Counted from the first letter of the stretch, positions 47,192 through 56,419 are shown. The stretch is 64,000 nt of DNA from Mycobacterium sp. 852002-51057_SCH5723018 (GCF_001667035.1 NZ_LZIR01000045.1:1-64000); one strand, 5' to 3'. Numbers and translations are program-made. The notes: a model not told the origin generated them from the sequence alone.

Positions 47192-49276
47192 CTACGCCCC
47201 CGGCCGGGTCCAGGTCCGCGTGACCGGATCGCATTCCAGCAGGTAGCCGTCGCTCGACGTGGACATGGCGTACACCGAGGTGCTCGGCCGGTTGCACGAG
47301 CTACCGGTGGCATGCACCCCCATCGTGATGGGCGCCTTTGCCCAGGTGTTGCCCTCGCAGACGACCTGCTCGCTATTCGTCGGGTCGTAGGCGAGCTTGT
47401 CGATGTCGCTGCACGGCCCGCCCAGGACCGGCGCCGACGGCGGCGACGGCGTGGTCGAGGCGCTGATCACCTGGGCGGGATCGGCCACGGGCACGGACGC
47501 CGGGGCGTCGCCGACCCGGGTAGCCACCACCGGCACCCGCACCACGGCTCCCTGCGCGCCGCACTCATCGGAGAGAGCGGTCTGCGTCACCGTGCCGCGC
47601 AGCGTTCCGTCGGATTGCGGCGCCAATGACCCCGCGACGCTTTCCTGCTGGGTGGCCGTCACTTGTCCGTTCGGCTGGGTGCAGCCCGCGCGCTCCTGCT
47701 GGAACCCGCCCTGCCAATAGCCACCGATGAAGCGCAGCGTGTACGTGTGACCGCCATCGGTGGTGCTGGCGACCTGGTGGTTGGCGTCGTCGAGCTGGGT
47801 TCCGGTCGCCGCGCACCCCTTGGTCGTGCACACCGAGCGGAACGCCCACCAGCTGGTGGCCGGGCCGTCATGGCGGATCGGAATGCCGTTGGTCGTCTGC
47901 TTGCTGCGGTCGTAGGTCAACTTGTAGGTGCCGTTGAGCGCAGGACCGCCCGGTCTCACCGGCGCGGCGCTGGGCGCCGGGACGGACGGCCTGGACGCCA
48001 GCGCCGGGACATTGGGCGAAGGGCTCTGCGGCTGAAACGAGTACAGGAGCGACCACGTCGCCGCCACGGCCATCAGCACCGCGCAGACCAACGCGGTCGC
48101 CCACCGGGTGCGCGACGAAAACCGGTGATTCACCGCGGCGACCAGGCCGCGGGCCCCGCGCGGCCGCGGCGGCGTCACCACAGCGGTGTCGGGAACCTCG
48201 TCGTCGAGCCGCTCGCTGACGGCGTCGGCGAACGTGCGGCAGCGGTCGAACCGGTCCGAAGGTTTCTTGGCAAGGGCCTTGAAGAACACGTCGTCGAGGT
48301 GCGCCAAATCCGGGCGGTGATCGCTGAGCCGCGGCGGATCCTCGTGCAGGTGCTGGCTGATGACCGCGATCGGGTTGGAGTGCTGGAACGGCGGCGCGCC
48401 GGTAAGCAGATGAAAGGCGCTGGCGGCCAACGCATATTGGTCCGCACGGCCGTCGATGTTGGAACCCGTCAGCTGTTCGGGTGCGGCGTAAGCCACCGTT
48501 CCCACGGCGACGTTGGTCTCGGTGATCCCGCTGATGTTGGCGAGGTGGCGCGCTACGCCGAAGTCGGCCAACAGGATTCGGCGTTCCCCGTACTCGGGGT
48601 GGGTGAGCAGGATGTTGGCCGGTTTGACGTCGCGGTGCAGCAACCCGCGGTCGTGCGCGTAGTCGAGCGCGCCCGCGACGGCGTGCAGGATGTCGGACAC
48701 CTCGTCGATCGGCATCCCGTCCTGGTAGCGCTCTTTGACCAGTCGCGCGGCATCGGTGCCCTCGACGTAGTCCATGGAAATCCAGAGCTGGCCATTGAAT
48801 TCGCCCCGATCGTGGACGCCGACGATGTGCGGGTGCCACAGGGTGGCGGCGAGGTCGGCCTCCCGGTTGAACCTCTCGCGGAACTCCGGGTCGGCGGTGA
48901 CCGCCTCGGCGAGGACCTTGATCACGTCGCGACGCGGCAACCGGGGATGCAGAGCCAGATAGACCTCCGCCATGCCCCCGGCGCCGAGCTGCCGCAGGAT
49001 CGTGTAGCCGGCAAACGGCGCGCCACTGCTCAACGCGAGGCGCGATCCGCTGACCTCGGCGGGTTGCTCCACCGGCGACGGCTCCGCGTTCGGCGTCGAG
49101 TTGACCGGCGGAATGCGGCGAAACAGGTGCGCGACGGTCGCCGAGGGCAGCGAGTGGAAGCCCGCGCGGAACCCCAGCCGCGGGTTGCTGAGCAGCCGTC
49201 GCCCGGCGTCAATGCGCCGGGTTGTCCCCTTGTGTTCGTCGTCCGTCAACCGTTTGCCCCCTGGTTTTTTCGGCAT
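47192..49276 (-). CDS. Transmembrane Ser/Thr protein kinase, PknF-like
   Basis: A 694-residue Hanks-type kinase. The catalytic domain spans about 90-360: glycine loop [12 protein letters not shown], Lys120 (DVIKVL), HRDVKPAN (214-221), DFG (238-240), activation-loop TETN and APEQL. One membrane segment (about 405-425, [23 protein letters not shown]) precedes a 270-residue extracellular region with repeated cysteines (CTTKGC, CTQPNG, ECGAQG, CSDID). The start is uncertain; GTG 49072 would give 626 residues and a normal short N-terminus. It is divergent from an Rv1747-like FHA exporter, the known target of PknF, so phosphorylation of that exporter is likely. Confidence 0.9.
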   Translation of the reverse strand: MPKKPGGKRLTDDEHKGTTRRIDAGRRLLSNPRLGFRAGFHSLPSATVAHLFRRIPPVNSTPNAEPSPVEQPAEVSGSRLALSSGAPFAGYTILRQLGAGGMAEVYLALHPRLPRRDVIKVLAEAVTADPEFRERFNREADLAATLWHPHIVGVHDRGEFNGQLWISMDYVEGTDAARLVKERYQDGMPIDEVSDILHAVAGALDYAHDRGLLHRDVKPANILLTHPEYGERRILLADFGVARHLANISGITETNVAVGTVAYAAPEQLTGSNIDGRADQYALAASAFHLLTGAPPFQHSNPIAVISQHLHEDPPRLSDHRPDLAHLDDVFFKALAKKPSDRFDRCRTFADAVSERLDDEVPDTAVVTPPRPRGARGLVAAVNHRFSSRTRWATALVCAVLMAVAATWSLLYSFQPQSPSPNVPALASRPSVPAPSAAPVRPGGPALNGTYKLTYDRSKQTTNGIPIRHDGPATSWWAFRSVCTTKGCAATGTQLDDANHQVASTTDGGHTYTLRFIGGYWQGGFQQERAGCTQPNGQVTATQQESVAGSLAPQSDGTLRGTVTQTALSDECGAQGAVVRVPVVATRVGDAPASVPVADPAQVISASTTPSPPSAPVLGGPCSDIDKLAYDPTNSEQVVCEGNTWAKAPITMGVHATGSSCNRPSTSVYAMSTSSDGYLLECDPVTRTWTRPGA

Positions 49277-49458
49277 TACCTGCCGGTTTCGCATCGGGAC
49301 GCTGTCGCCTGGCCTCCCCTCACGCTCGAATCATGCCGGATCTCGGTGGGTGATTGGTCTCCGCAGGCTATGAGGCAGCTATGAGTCGCCAAATCGAAAT
49401 AAAGACAAATCACAGGCGAGTCCCATGGAGAGCACTCAAACCGGCGGCCGATACTTGA

Positions 49459-52176
49459 GTGGTGAATCGACCCGCCCCGCCTGTCCTGACAATCCGGCAC
49501 GACGGGTCCCAACGTTCCTTCGCCGCGGGCCACGAGGTGGTCGTCGGGCGTGATGTCAACGCCGACTTGCGCATCCCGGACCCGCGGATCTCCCGTGCGC
49601 ACCTGATCGTGCGGTTCGATCAGGGCCGTTGGCTGGCAATCGACAACGGCTCGCTGAACGGGACCTACGTCAATGGCTACCGGATGCCGGTCATCGACAT
49701 CCACGACGGCCAGAGCATCAACGTCGGCAACCCGCAGGGACCGCGGCTGACCTTCGCGATCGGACCGCAGCAGGCCCACGCCAGCCGGCCGGCGCAGCCG
49801 AGGCCGCAGCGCGACTCCGGGCCGCCGACCCTGGCCTGGAACGCGCTACCGGAGCAAACGAATCCCACCGCGCCGCCGCGCCGCCAGGCACCCAGCCGGC
49901 CGAGAAATGCAGCGCCGCCGCGCCCCATGCCATCCAATGCACCGCCCAGGCAGCCCGCGCGGCCGCCGGGCCCACCGCCGCCCCGCCAGCCGGTCTCGCA
50001 GCCTCGCCAAGCGCGGCCGCCGCTACGGCCGCCGCCGCCCGACCCGCTTACGGTGGTCCACGCGGCGAAGGTGGCGCCGCCGGCCTTGGACGAGGTAGGC
50101 GACGGCGGGGCGCCGGCCCGGGTGGACTCGACACCGCCGGCGGAGTCCACCGTCATCGACGCCAAGACGGCCGACGTGTCGAACCTGGCGACGCGCTTCG
50201 TGAAGCTGCTCTCGCCGCGCGCATCGTCGGCCGCCGGCACCGTCGGCGCCAAGACCATTGGCCGCGCGGCCGAGAACGACATCGTCGTCCCCGACGTGTT
50301 GGCCTCGCGTCACCACGCCACCTTGGTCCCCACGCCGCTGGGCCTCGAAATCAGGGACAACAGCGTCAACGGGACGTTCGTCAACGGCACCCGGGTCGGG
50401 TCGGCGATCCTGACCGACGACGACGTGGTCACCATCGGCAACGTCGACCTGGTGTACCGCGACGGCACGCTGATCGAGCGCGGCGACGCCGCGACGCGCA
50501 CCGGCGGCCTCGAGGTGCGCAACGTCAAGTACGTCGTCGACAACGGCAAGCAGCTGCTGGACAACATCTCGCTGACCGCCCGCCCCGGCACACTGACCGC
50601 CGTGATCGGCGGGTCGGGCGCCGGAAAGAGCACGCTGGCCAGGCTGATCGCCGGCTACACCACCCCCAGCTCCGGCTCGGTCACCTTCGAGGGCCACAAC
50701 ATCCACGCCGACTACGCCTCGTTGCGCAGCCGGATCGGCATGGTCCCGCAGGACGACGTGGTGCACCGCCAGCTGACGGTCAACCAGGCGCTGGGTTACG
50801 CCGCCGAGCTGCGGCTGCCGCCGGACACCAGCAAGGCCGACCGCGCCAAGGTGGTCAGCCAGGTGCTCGACGAGCTCGACCTGACCAAGCACGCCGACAC
50901 CCGGGTCGACAAGCTGTCCGGCGGCCAGCGCAAGCGCGCCTCGGTCGCGCTGGAGCTGCTGACCGGGCCCTCGCTGCTGATCCTCGACGAGCCGACCTCC
51001 GGCCTCGACCCCGCGCTGGACCACCAGGTCATGACGATGCTGCGGCAGCTCGCCGACGCCGGCCGCGTGGTGATCGTCGTGACGCACATGCTCTCCTACC
51101 TCGACGTGTGCGACCAGCTGCTGCTGGTGGCCCCGGGCGGCAAGACGGCCTACTGCGGCCCGCCCGACCAGATCGGTGAGGCGATGGGCACCAGCAACTG
51201 GGCCAAGATCTTCACCAAGGTGGGCGCCGACCCCGAGGAGGCCAACCGGCGGTTCCTGGCGCAGGCCGAGGCGCAGAAGCGACCCCAGAAACTGCTGCCG
51301 GACAAGACCGACGAGCCGGGCGACCTGGGTGAACCGGTCCACACCAGCGTGCGGCGCCAGATCTCGACCGTCGCCCGCCGGCAGGTCCGCCTGGTCGTCG
51401 CCGACCGCGCCTACTTCATCTTCCTGGCGCTGCTGCCGTTCATCCTGGGTTCGCTGTCGCTGACCGTTCCGGGCAACCATGGGTTTCAGGTGCCGGGCGC
51501 GAACGCTGGCACGCCCGACGAGGCCGCGCAGATACTGGCGCTGCTGATGCCCGCCGCGGCATTCATGGGCACCGCGCTGACGATCCGCGACCTGGTCGGC
51601 GAACGGGCGATCTTTCAGCGCGAGCAGGCGGTCGGGCTGTCGACCACCGCCTACCTGCTCGCGAAGACCGCGGTGTACTGCGGGTTCGCCATCGTGCAGT
51701 CGGCGATCATCACCGCGATCGTGGTGATCGGCAAGAGCGCGCCGACCCGCGGCGCCGTGCTGCTCGGCCATTCGACCTTCGGGGCCACCGTCGAACTGTT
51801 CGCCACCGTCGCGGCGACGTGTGTCGCCTCGGCCATCCTCGGGCTGGCCATCTCGTCGCTGGTCCGCTCCAGCGAGCAGATCATGCCGCTGTTCGTGGTC
51901 ACCGTGATGGCGCAGCTGGTGCTGTGCGGCGGCATGGTCCCGGTGACCGGCCGGCTCGGGCTCGATCAGCTGTCCTTCGCGATGCCCGCGCGCTGGGGTT
52001 ACGCCGCGGCGGCGTCGACGGTCGACCTGCGCCACCTGGTGCCCGATTCGCTGCTGTCCCAGGACCGGTTCTGGCAGCACACATCGAAGGTCTGGCTCCT
52101 GGACATGGGCATGCTGGCCGCGTTGTCGCTGTTCTACGCCGGGTTTGTCCGGTGGAGAATCCGGCTCCGACGTTAA
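49459..52176 (+). CDS. FHA-domain ABC exporter (Rv1747 type)
   Basis: A 905-residue half-transporter. Residues about 27-100 are a first FHA domain (VVGRDVNADLRIPDPRISRAHLIV); 110-250 is a proline-rich linker; about 260-335 is a second FHA domain (TIGRAAENDIVVPDVLASRHHATL). The ATPase follows with Walker A GGSGAGKSTL (near 385), signature LSGGQRKRAS (near 485) and Walker B LLILDEPTSGLD. An ABC-2 membrane domain fills about 640-905. In M. tuberculosis the linker threonines are phosphorylated by PknF and bound by the FHA domains, and the protein is implicated in lipooligosaccharide export and virulence. The start is GTG 49459, 182 bases from the kinase start. Confidence 0.94.
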   Translation: MVNRPAPPVLTIRHDGSQRSFAAGHEVVVGRDVNADLRIPDPRISRAHLIVRFDQGRWLAIDNGSLNGTYVNGYRMPVIDIHDGQSINVGNPQGPRLTFAIGPQQAHASRPAQPRPQRDSGPPTLAWNALPEQTNPTAPPRRQAPSRPRNAAPPRPMPSNAPPRQPARPPGPPPPRQPVSQPRQARPPLRPPPPDPLTVVHAAKVAPPALDEVGDGGAPARVDSTPPAESTVIDAKTADVSNLATRFVKLLSPRASSAAGTVGAKTIGRAAENDIVVPDVLASRHHATLVPTPLGLEIRDNSVNGTFVNGTRVGSAILTDDDVVTIGNVDLVYRDGTLIERGDAATRTGGLEVRNVKYVVDNGKQLLDNISLTARPGTLTAVIGGSGAGKSTLARLIAGYTTPSSGSVTFEGHNIHADYASLRSRIGMVPQDDVVHRQLTVNQALGYAAELRLPPDTSKADRAKVVSQVLDELDLTKHADTRVDKLSGGQRKRASVALELLTGPSLLILDEPTSGLDPALDHQVMTMLRQLADAGRVVIVVTHMLSYLDVCDQLLLVAPGGKTAYCGPPDQIGEAMGTSNWAKIFTKVGADPEEANRRFLAQAEAQKRPQKLLPDKTDEPGDLGEPVHTSVRRQISTVARRQVRLVVADRAYFIFLALLPFILGSLSLTVPGNHGFQVPGANAGTPDEAAQILALLMPAAAFMGTALTIRDLVGERAIFQREQAVGLSTTAYLLAKTAVYCGFAIVQSAIITAIVVIGKSAPTRGAVLLGHSTFGATVELFATVAATCVASAILGLAISSLVRSSEQIMPLFVVTVMAQLVLCGGMVPVTGRLGLDQLSFAMPARWGYAAAASTVDLRHLVPDSLLSQDRFWQHTSKVWLLDMGMLAALSLFYAGFVRWRIRLRR

Positions 52177-52195
52177 GGGCCGATAGGCTGGCGTC

Positions 52196-52702
52196 ATCCA
52201 TCCGCCCAAGCACGAAACGTTCGACCTGGTCGCCCGCACCAACACCGACCCGAAGGGCATCGTGCGGGCCGTCGACGAGTACGTCGTGCAACCGTGGGGG
52301 CTCTACGTCGCGCGCCCCACCCCGGGCCGGGCCCAGTTCCATTACCTCGAATCGTGGCTACTGCCGTCACTGGGCTTGCGCGCCACCGTCTTTCACTTCA
52401 ATGCGGGTCACGAACGCGACCAGGACTACTACCTCGACGTCGGCGAATACGCACCCGGCCCAAAGGTGTGGCATTCGGAAGACCACTACCTGGACATCGT
52501 GGTCCGCACCGGCATCGGGGCGGCGCTGACCGACGTCGACGAGCTGCTGGACGCAGTGCGCGACGGACTGCTGGGCGCCGAGGTCGCCGAGCGGGCGGTG
52601 CGACGCGCCGTCGCGGCGATCGACGGCCTGGCCCGCAACGACTATGACCTGTCGCGGTGGCTGGCCACCCACCAGATGGAGCTGACGTGGCGCGGCGGGT
52701 AG
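52196..52702 (+). CDS. DUF402 protein (Rv1632c position), possible ATC start
   Basis: A DUF402 protein, a family with nucleotide-phosphatase or RNA-associated members (FomD/YtqA-like). Core motifs: GLYVARPTPGRAQFHYLESWLLP, FHFNAGHERDQDYYLDV, YLDIVV and the C-terminal DYDLSRWLATHQM. The first GTG (52262) leaves 22 upstream codons unused, yet IHPPKHETFDLVARTNTDPKGIV in the same frame looks like coding sequence with GC-rich third positions and family-like content. No ATG or GTG precedes it before the stop at 52184; ATC 52196 is the likeliest start, with TAGGCT six bases before it. The alternative is start at 52262 (146 residues). Confidence 0.7.
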   Translation: MHPPKHETFDLVARTNTDPKGIVRAVDEYVVQPWGLYVARPTPGRAQFHYLESWLLPSLGLRATVFHFNAGHERDQDYYLDVGEYAPGPKVWHSEDHYLDIVVRTGIGAALTDVDELLDAVRDGLLGAEVAERAVRRAVAAIDGLARNDYDLSRWLATHQMELTWRGG

Positions 52703-52762
52703 CGCTCCCCGGCGGGCCCCGTAGCCGCGTTTCCGCACGTGACGTGCGGGTATCCCTTTGGA

Positions 52763-53203
52763 ATGCGCTTGAGCGAGTACCGGCGCCGACGGCGCGGCCG
52801 CGACGCCCATTTCGTCGTCCAGCGCCCGGCTGCCGACGCTGACCACTGCGAGTTCGGCCTGGAGATCGGTGGCGTCCTGGTGCGCTGGGCGCTCCGCGAG
52901 GGCAGCCGAATCGTCCGCCGCACCGACGACTGCCCGCTCGACCGCGTCCCGGACGACGTCATCGTCGGCGACAGCGGCACGTACACCAACGCGACCACCC
53001 ACGAGATGACCGACGGCCTCAGGGGCGGTCACCTTTCGTTCCGCCTGTGCGGCGAGCGGGTGAGCGGCGGCTACTCACTCACCCGGGTCCGGGAAGGTCA
53101 GGACGAAACGTGGCTGCTGATCAAACGCAAGGACGAGGGCGCCGCGCGCGGTGAACAGGTGCCGAACGGCGGCACCGAGGACGAGCTGTGCGGGTTCCCG
53201 TGA
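52763..53203 (+). CDS. LigD 3'-phosphoesterase-like protein, substituted active site
   Basis: A 146-residue stand-alone version of the LigD phosphoesterase domain (PF13298-like), which trims 3' ends in non-homologous end joining. The fold pattern is recognisable in AHFVVQRPAADADHCEFGLEIGGVLVRWALREG. Compared with the remembered catalytic pattern KHxxxxxHxDxR, the first His is Pro, Asp is Glu and Arg is Gly, and the later DHPLEY His is Cys (DDCPLDR). Catalysis is therefore doubtful and a DNA-binding or scaffold role is possible. ATG 52763 is chosen over GTG 52739. Its stop overlaps the ligase start (GTGA). Confidence 0.75.
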   Translation: MRLSEYRRRRRGRDAHFVVQRPAADADHCEFGLEIGGVLVRWALREGSRIVRRTDDCPLDRVPDDVIVGDSGTYTNATTHEMTDGLRGGHLSFRLCGERVSGGYSLTRVREGQDETWLLIKRKDEGAARGEQVPNGGTEDELCGFP

Positions 53204-54198
53204 CGGACTTTTCCGGTCTGCCCGGGCCGGTGCGCGCGGCGCTGCGCGACGAGCCGGTGCCGGACTGGCGCGCCCCCACGCTGGCCACGCTCACCGAGAA
53301 GCGGTTTTCCGATCCGGACTGGATCTTCGAGCGCAAATTCGACGGGATGCGTTGCCTGGCGTTTCGCGACGGCGACCGGGTGCGGCTGCTGTCGCGAAAT
53401 CGCCTGCCGCTCAATGGAACCTATCCCGAGCTGGTCGACGCGCTCGCCGCCCAGCACACCAGCCGGTTCGTGGTGGACGGCGAGGTGGTGGCGTTCGAGG
53501 GACGGCGCACCAGCTTCGAGCGCCTACAGGGCCGTCTGGGCATCACCGACCCCGACGTCGCGCGGGCGTCGCCGGTCCGCGTTTTCTACTACGTCTTCGA
53601 CCTGCTGCACCTCGACGGCAAATCCACCACCGACGTGCCGCTGCTCTGGCGTAAGAGGTTACTGCGCAAGGCCATTCAGTTCGGCGGTCCGCTGCGTTTC
53701 GCCACCCACCGGCTGCGGGACGGCATCGCGGCCTACCGGGCCGCATGCGAGCGCGGCGACGAAGGGGTGATCGCCAAGCTCGCCGACTCGCCGTACGACG
53801 GTCGCCGCTCGCCGCATTGGCTGAAGTTCAAATGTGTGCGCGACCAGGAATTCGTGGTGGGCGGCTACACCGGCCCCAAGGGCAGCCGAATCGAGTTGGG
53901 CGCGTTGCTGCTCGGCTACCACGACGGACGCGACCTGGTCTACGCCGGGAAGGTGGGCACCGGGTTCGACGAGGACACCCTGCGCCGCCTGCACACCCGG
54001 CTGGCGGCGATCGAGCAGGACCAGGCCCCGTTCACCCGGGGCCTGGTGCGCGAGAACGGCGCCCGCTGGGTGCGTCCGGAGCTCGTCGTCCAGATCGGGT
54101 TCAGCGAGTGGACCCGCGACGGCAGGCTGCGCCACCCGCGCTACCTTGGCCTTCGCACCGACAAGGATCCCGGCGAGGTCGTGCGGGAGACACGCTGA
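53200..54198 (+). CDS. ATP-dependent DNA ligase, LigC type
   Basis: A 332-residue ligase. The nucleotidyltransferase lysine is Lys46 in FERKFDGMR; later motifs are VDGEVVAF (III), YYVFDLLHLDG (IIIa), EGVIAKLADSPYDG (IV) and HWLKFKCVRDQEFVVGGYT (V/VI), followed by an OB-fold. This is the ligase domain of LigD/LigC without the polymerase or phosphoesterase. In mycobacteria LigC acts with a primase-polymerase in base excision and gap repair. GTG 53200 gives a four-base overlap with the upstream gene; GTG 53188 is the alternative. It overlaps the polymerase gene by one base. Confidence 0.9.
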   Translation: MTDFSGLPGPVRAALRDEPVPDWRAPTLATLTEKRFSDPDWIFERKFDGMRCLAFRDGDRVRLLSRNRLPLNGTYPELVDALAAQHTSRFVVDGEVVAFEGRRTSFERLQGRLGITDPDVARASPVRVFYYVFDLLHLDGKSTTDVPLLWRKRLLRKAIQFGGPLRFATHRLRDGIAAYRAACERGDEGVIAKLADSPYDGRRSPHWLKFKCVRDQEFVVGGYTGPKGSRIELGALLLGYHDGRDLVYAGKVGTGFDEDTLRRLHTRLAAIEQDQAPFTRGLVRENGARWVRPELVVQIGFSEWTRDGRLRHPRYLGLRTDKDPGEVVRETR

Positions 54199-55109
54199 TG
54201 GCCCGCATCGAGGTCGAGGTCACCCACCCGGAGCGGGTGATGTTTCCCGGGCCCTCGCCTGCAAAGCGGATCACCAAGGGCGAAGTTGTCGACTACTACG
54301 GCGAGGTGGCCGACACGATGCTGCCGCACCTCAAGGGCCGGGCGCTCACGGTGCAACGGTTCCCGCGCGGCATCGGCGAACAAGGGTTCGTGCAGCAGGA
54401 TTTCGCCGATTCGCTGCCCGACTGGATCGACAGCGCAGTGGTCGCCAGGGAGGGTGGGACCGGCGGTACCGTGGTGCATCCGGTGGCCGAACGCCCGCAG
54501 GCGTTGCGCTGGCTGGCCAACCAGAACTGCATCACGCTGCACGTGTGGCAGTCGCGGAAAAGCCGGCTGCACAACCCCGACCGACTGGTCTTCGACCTCG
54601 ACCCCTCCGACAGCGACTTCGCCGTGGTCCGGGCGACCGCCCGCGCGGTGGCCGGGGTGCTGGATGACCTCGGGCTTGCGCGCTACGTGCAGACCACCGG
54701 GTCGCGCGGGCTGCACGTGGTGGCGCCGCTGCGCGGCGACGCCGATTTCGACACCGTCCGCCAATTCGCCCGCGACGTCGCCGAGGTGGTGGCGGCCGAC
54801 GACGCCGCGCACCGAACGGTGGAGGCACGCAAGGACAAACGCGGCAGCCGGGTCTATCTCGACATCATGCGAAACGCGTACGCGCAGACCGCCGTTGCCC
54901 CCTATGCGGTCCGGGCCCGTAGCGGCGCGCCGGTGGCGACCCCGCTGGAGTGGGACGAACTGGACACGCGCGGGCTGCGGGCCGACCGATTCACCATCCG
55001 CGACATCGCAAAACGGCTTGCCAAACAACCGGATCCATGGGCCGACATGTATCGGCACGCACGCTCCCTGGCCGGCCCGGCGCGGCGCCTGGCGAAGCTT
55101 CGTGCCTGA
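54198..55109 (+). CDS. LigD-type primase-polymerase
   Basis: A 303-residue archaeo-eukaryotic primase-superfamily polymerase as found in LigD and in stand-alone Prim-PolC. The catalytic aspartates lie in FDLDPSD (133-136 region) and VYLDIMRN (Asp near 222); SRGLHV (169-174) binds the incoming nucleotide. It would fill short gaps, preferring ribonucleotides. The ATG shares a base with the ligase stop (TGATG), and its end overlaps the glycosylase gene by eight bases, so all four repair genes are co-translated. Confidence 0.92.
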   Translation: MARIEVEVTHPERVMFPGPSPAKRITKGEVVDYYGEVADTMLPHLKGRALTVQRFPRGIGEQGFVQQDFADSLPDWIDSAVVAREGGTGGTVVHPVAERPQALRWLANQNCITLHVWQSRKSRLHNPDRLVFDLDPSDSDFAVVRATARAVAGVLDDLGLARYVQTTGSRGLHVVAPLRGDADFDTVRQFARDVAEVVAADDAAHRTVEARKDKRGSRVYLDIMRNAYAQTAVAPYAVRARSGAPVATPLEWDELDTRGLRADRFTIRDIAKRLAKQPDPWADMYRHARSLAGPARRLAKLRA

Positions 55110-55878
55110 GCTGCCCGACGTTGAGGGGTTTCGGCGCGCTTTGGCGGTGCCCTTGCCCGGCAGGCGGATTCGGCGCGCGGAGGTCCGCGACGCCGGCATC
55201 CTGCGCAACGCCACCGCGCAAGTGCTCGCGCGCCGGCTTGAAGGCCGGCGCTTCGGTTCCCCGCGCCGGCACGGCAAGTGGCTGATCCTGCCCACCGACG
55301 GCCCGGCGCTTTTGATCCACAGCGGCATGACGGGCCACCCGTACTACGCCGCCGACGGCGCCGAGCCGCTGGGCTATGAGCGGCTGGTGCTGTCGCTCGA
55401 TCGAGGCGAACTGCGCTACGCCGACCTCCGCAAGCTGCGCGGGGTGTGGCTGGCCGACGCCGCCGACGACATCGCCCACGTGACGGGTCCGCAGGGTCCC
55501 GACGCGCTGGGCCTCGGCCTGCCGGAGTTCCGCGGCGTGCTGGTGGGACGCCGGGGCCGGCTGAAACCCACGCTGATGGACCAGTCGGTGATTGCGGGTC
55601 TGGGGAACCTGCTCACCGACGAGATCTGCTGGCGCGCCCGGGTTGCGCCGGCCCGTCCGGTCGCCGACGTGGGCGCCGAGGACGTCAAGCGTCTGCACAC
55701 CGCGATGACCCAGGTGTTGCGCACCTCGGTGCGACACGGCCGGGTGCCCGGCCTGCCGCGGTGGCTCACCGGGGTGCGCGACGAACCCGACCCGCACTGC
55801 CCGCGCTGCGGCACCCGTCTCGCGCGGGCCCGGGTGGGCGGCCGGACGTCGTGGTGGTGTCCGTCCTGCCAGGGCTAG
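55102..55878 (+). CDS. Fpg/Nei-family DNA glycosylase/AP lyase
   Basis: A 258-residue base-excision glycosylase. After Met removal the N-terminus is PELPDVEGFRRAL, giving the catalytic Pro and Glu. HGKWLIL supplies the conserved lysine, SVIAGLGNLLTDEICW the H2TH motif, and CPRCGTRL...WWCPSC the C-terminal zinc finger. It removes damaged bases such as oxidised pyrimidines or purines and cuts the site, leaving a gap. As the last gene of the operon it would create exactly the substrate that the polymerase and ligase upstream could repair. Confidence 0.92.
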   Translation: MPELPDVEGFRRALAVPLPGRRIRRAEVRDAGILRNATAQVLARRLEGRRFGSPRRHGKWLILPTDGPALLIHSGMTGHPYYAADGAEPLGYERLVLSLDRGELRYADLRKLRGVWLADAADDIAHVTGPQGPDALGLGLPEFRGVLVGRRGRLKPTLMDQSVIAGLGNLLTDEICWRARVAPARPVADVGAEDVKRLHTAMTQVLRTSVRHGRVPGLPRWLTGVRDEPDPHCPRCGTRLARARVGGRTSWWCPSCQG

Positions 55879-55883
55879 CTCGG

Positions 55884-55987
55884 CGACGATGCGGTCCGCC
55901 TGCGGAGCGTGGAGGAGCCGGGCAATCAAACTTAGCCCGACGACGATGCGGTCCGCAGGCGGAGCGTGGAGGAGCCGGGCAATCAAA
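55884..55987. repeat. Two 47-bp direct repeats after the glycosylase gene
   Basis: Copies at 55884-55930 and 55941-55987 have period 57 and differ only in a small central segment (CTGC versus AGGC). Each begins CGACGATGCGG and ends GGGCAATCAAA. The sequence resembles a dispersed mycobacterial repeat found between genes. The second copy directly precedes a promoter-like box. Confidence 0.85.
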
Positions 55988-55992
55988 ACGAG

Positions 55993-55998
55993 TAATCT
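55993..55998 (+). promoter_or_regulatory. -10 box of the leaderless secreted-protein gene
   Basis: TAATCT, seven bases before the ATG at 56006. It lies six bases after the second direct repeat. Confidence 0.55.
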
Positions 55999-56005
55999 CG
56001 ATCTC

Positions 56006-56419
56006 ATGAGTCCCAGCAACCACACGTGGATGCCGATCGCCGCCACGATAGCCCTCGCGGCTGGCTCTCAGCTAAGCCCGGCCACGGCGCGCGCGGACCT
56101 CCACAACATCACCTACCGCGCCCGAGTCGACGCAGTGACCACCGGCAGCCAGGCCACCTTCATCATCAACGGCGGGCAGACGAACACCACCGGCCTTCCT
56201 TCGATGCCGGGCAACGTGTTCGAGGCCAACACCGTGTTGCCCGATCCGCAGCAGGCCGGTCTCCGAATTGTGCTTCGTTTCCCTTACGCGGCGAACGTGC
56301 ACTGCGAAATCGACGTCGACGACAACGTTTTCGCGCAAACCGACCAAATGGTCAGGCCGGCGCTCGGTAATTCCGATCCCAATAACGGTGCGCTGCAATG
56401 CGGAGCGCCCTTGCCCTAG
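56006..56419 (+). CDS. Small secreted protein
   Basis: A 137-residue protein with a Sec-type signal peptide (MSPSNHTWMPIAATIALAAGSQLSPATARA, cleavage probably after ARA) and a mature domain of about 107 residues beginning DLHNITYRARVDAV. Two cysteines (VHCEID and LQCGAP) could form a disulfide. No named domain is recognised. The TAATCT box marks ATG 56006 as the start. It lies between the repair operon and convergent coaE. Function unknown. Confidence 0.75.
   Translation: MSPSNHTWMPIAATIALAAGSQLSPATARADLHNITYRARVDAVTTGSQATFIINGGQTNTTGLPSMPGNVFEANTVLPDPQQAGLRIVLRFPYAANVHCEIDVDDNVFAQTDQMVRPALGNSDPNNGALQCGAPLP

Noticed and set aside
45266-47629. 787-codon plus-strand frame opposite uvrB
   Set aside because: Shadow of uvrB with no recognisable domain.
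50023-52260. 745-codon minus-strand frame opposite the FHA-ABC exporter
   Set aside because: Shadow frame; all domain motifs belong to the plus strand.
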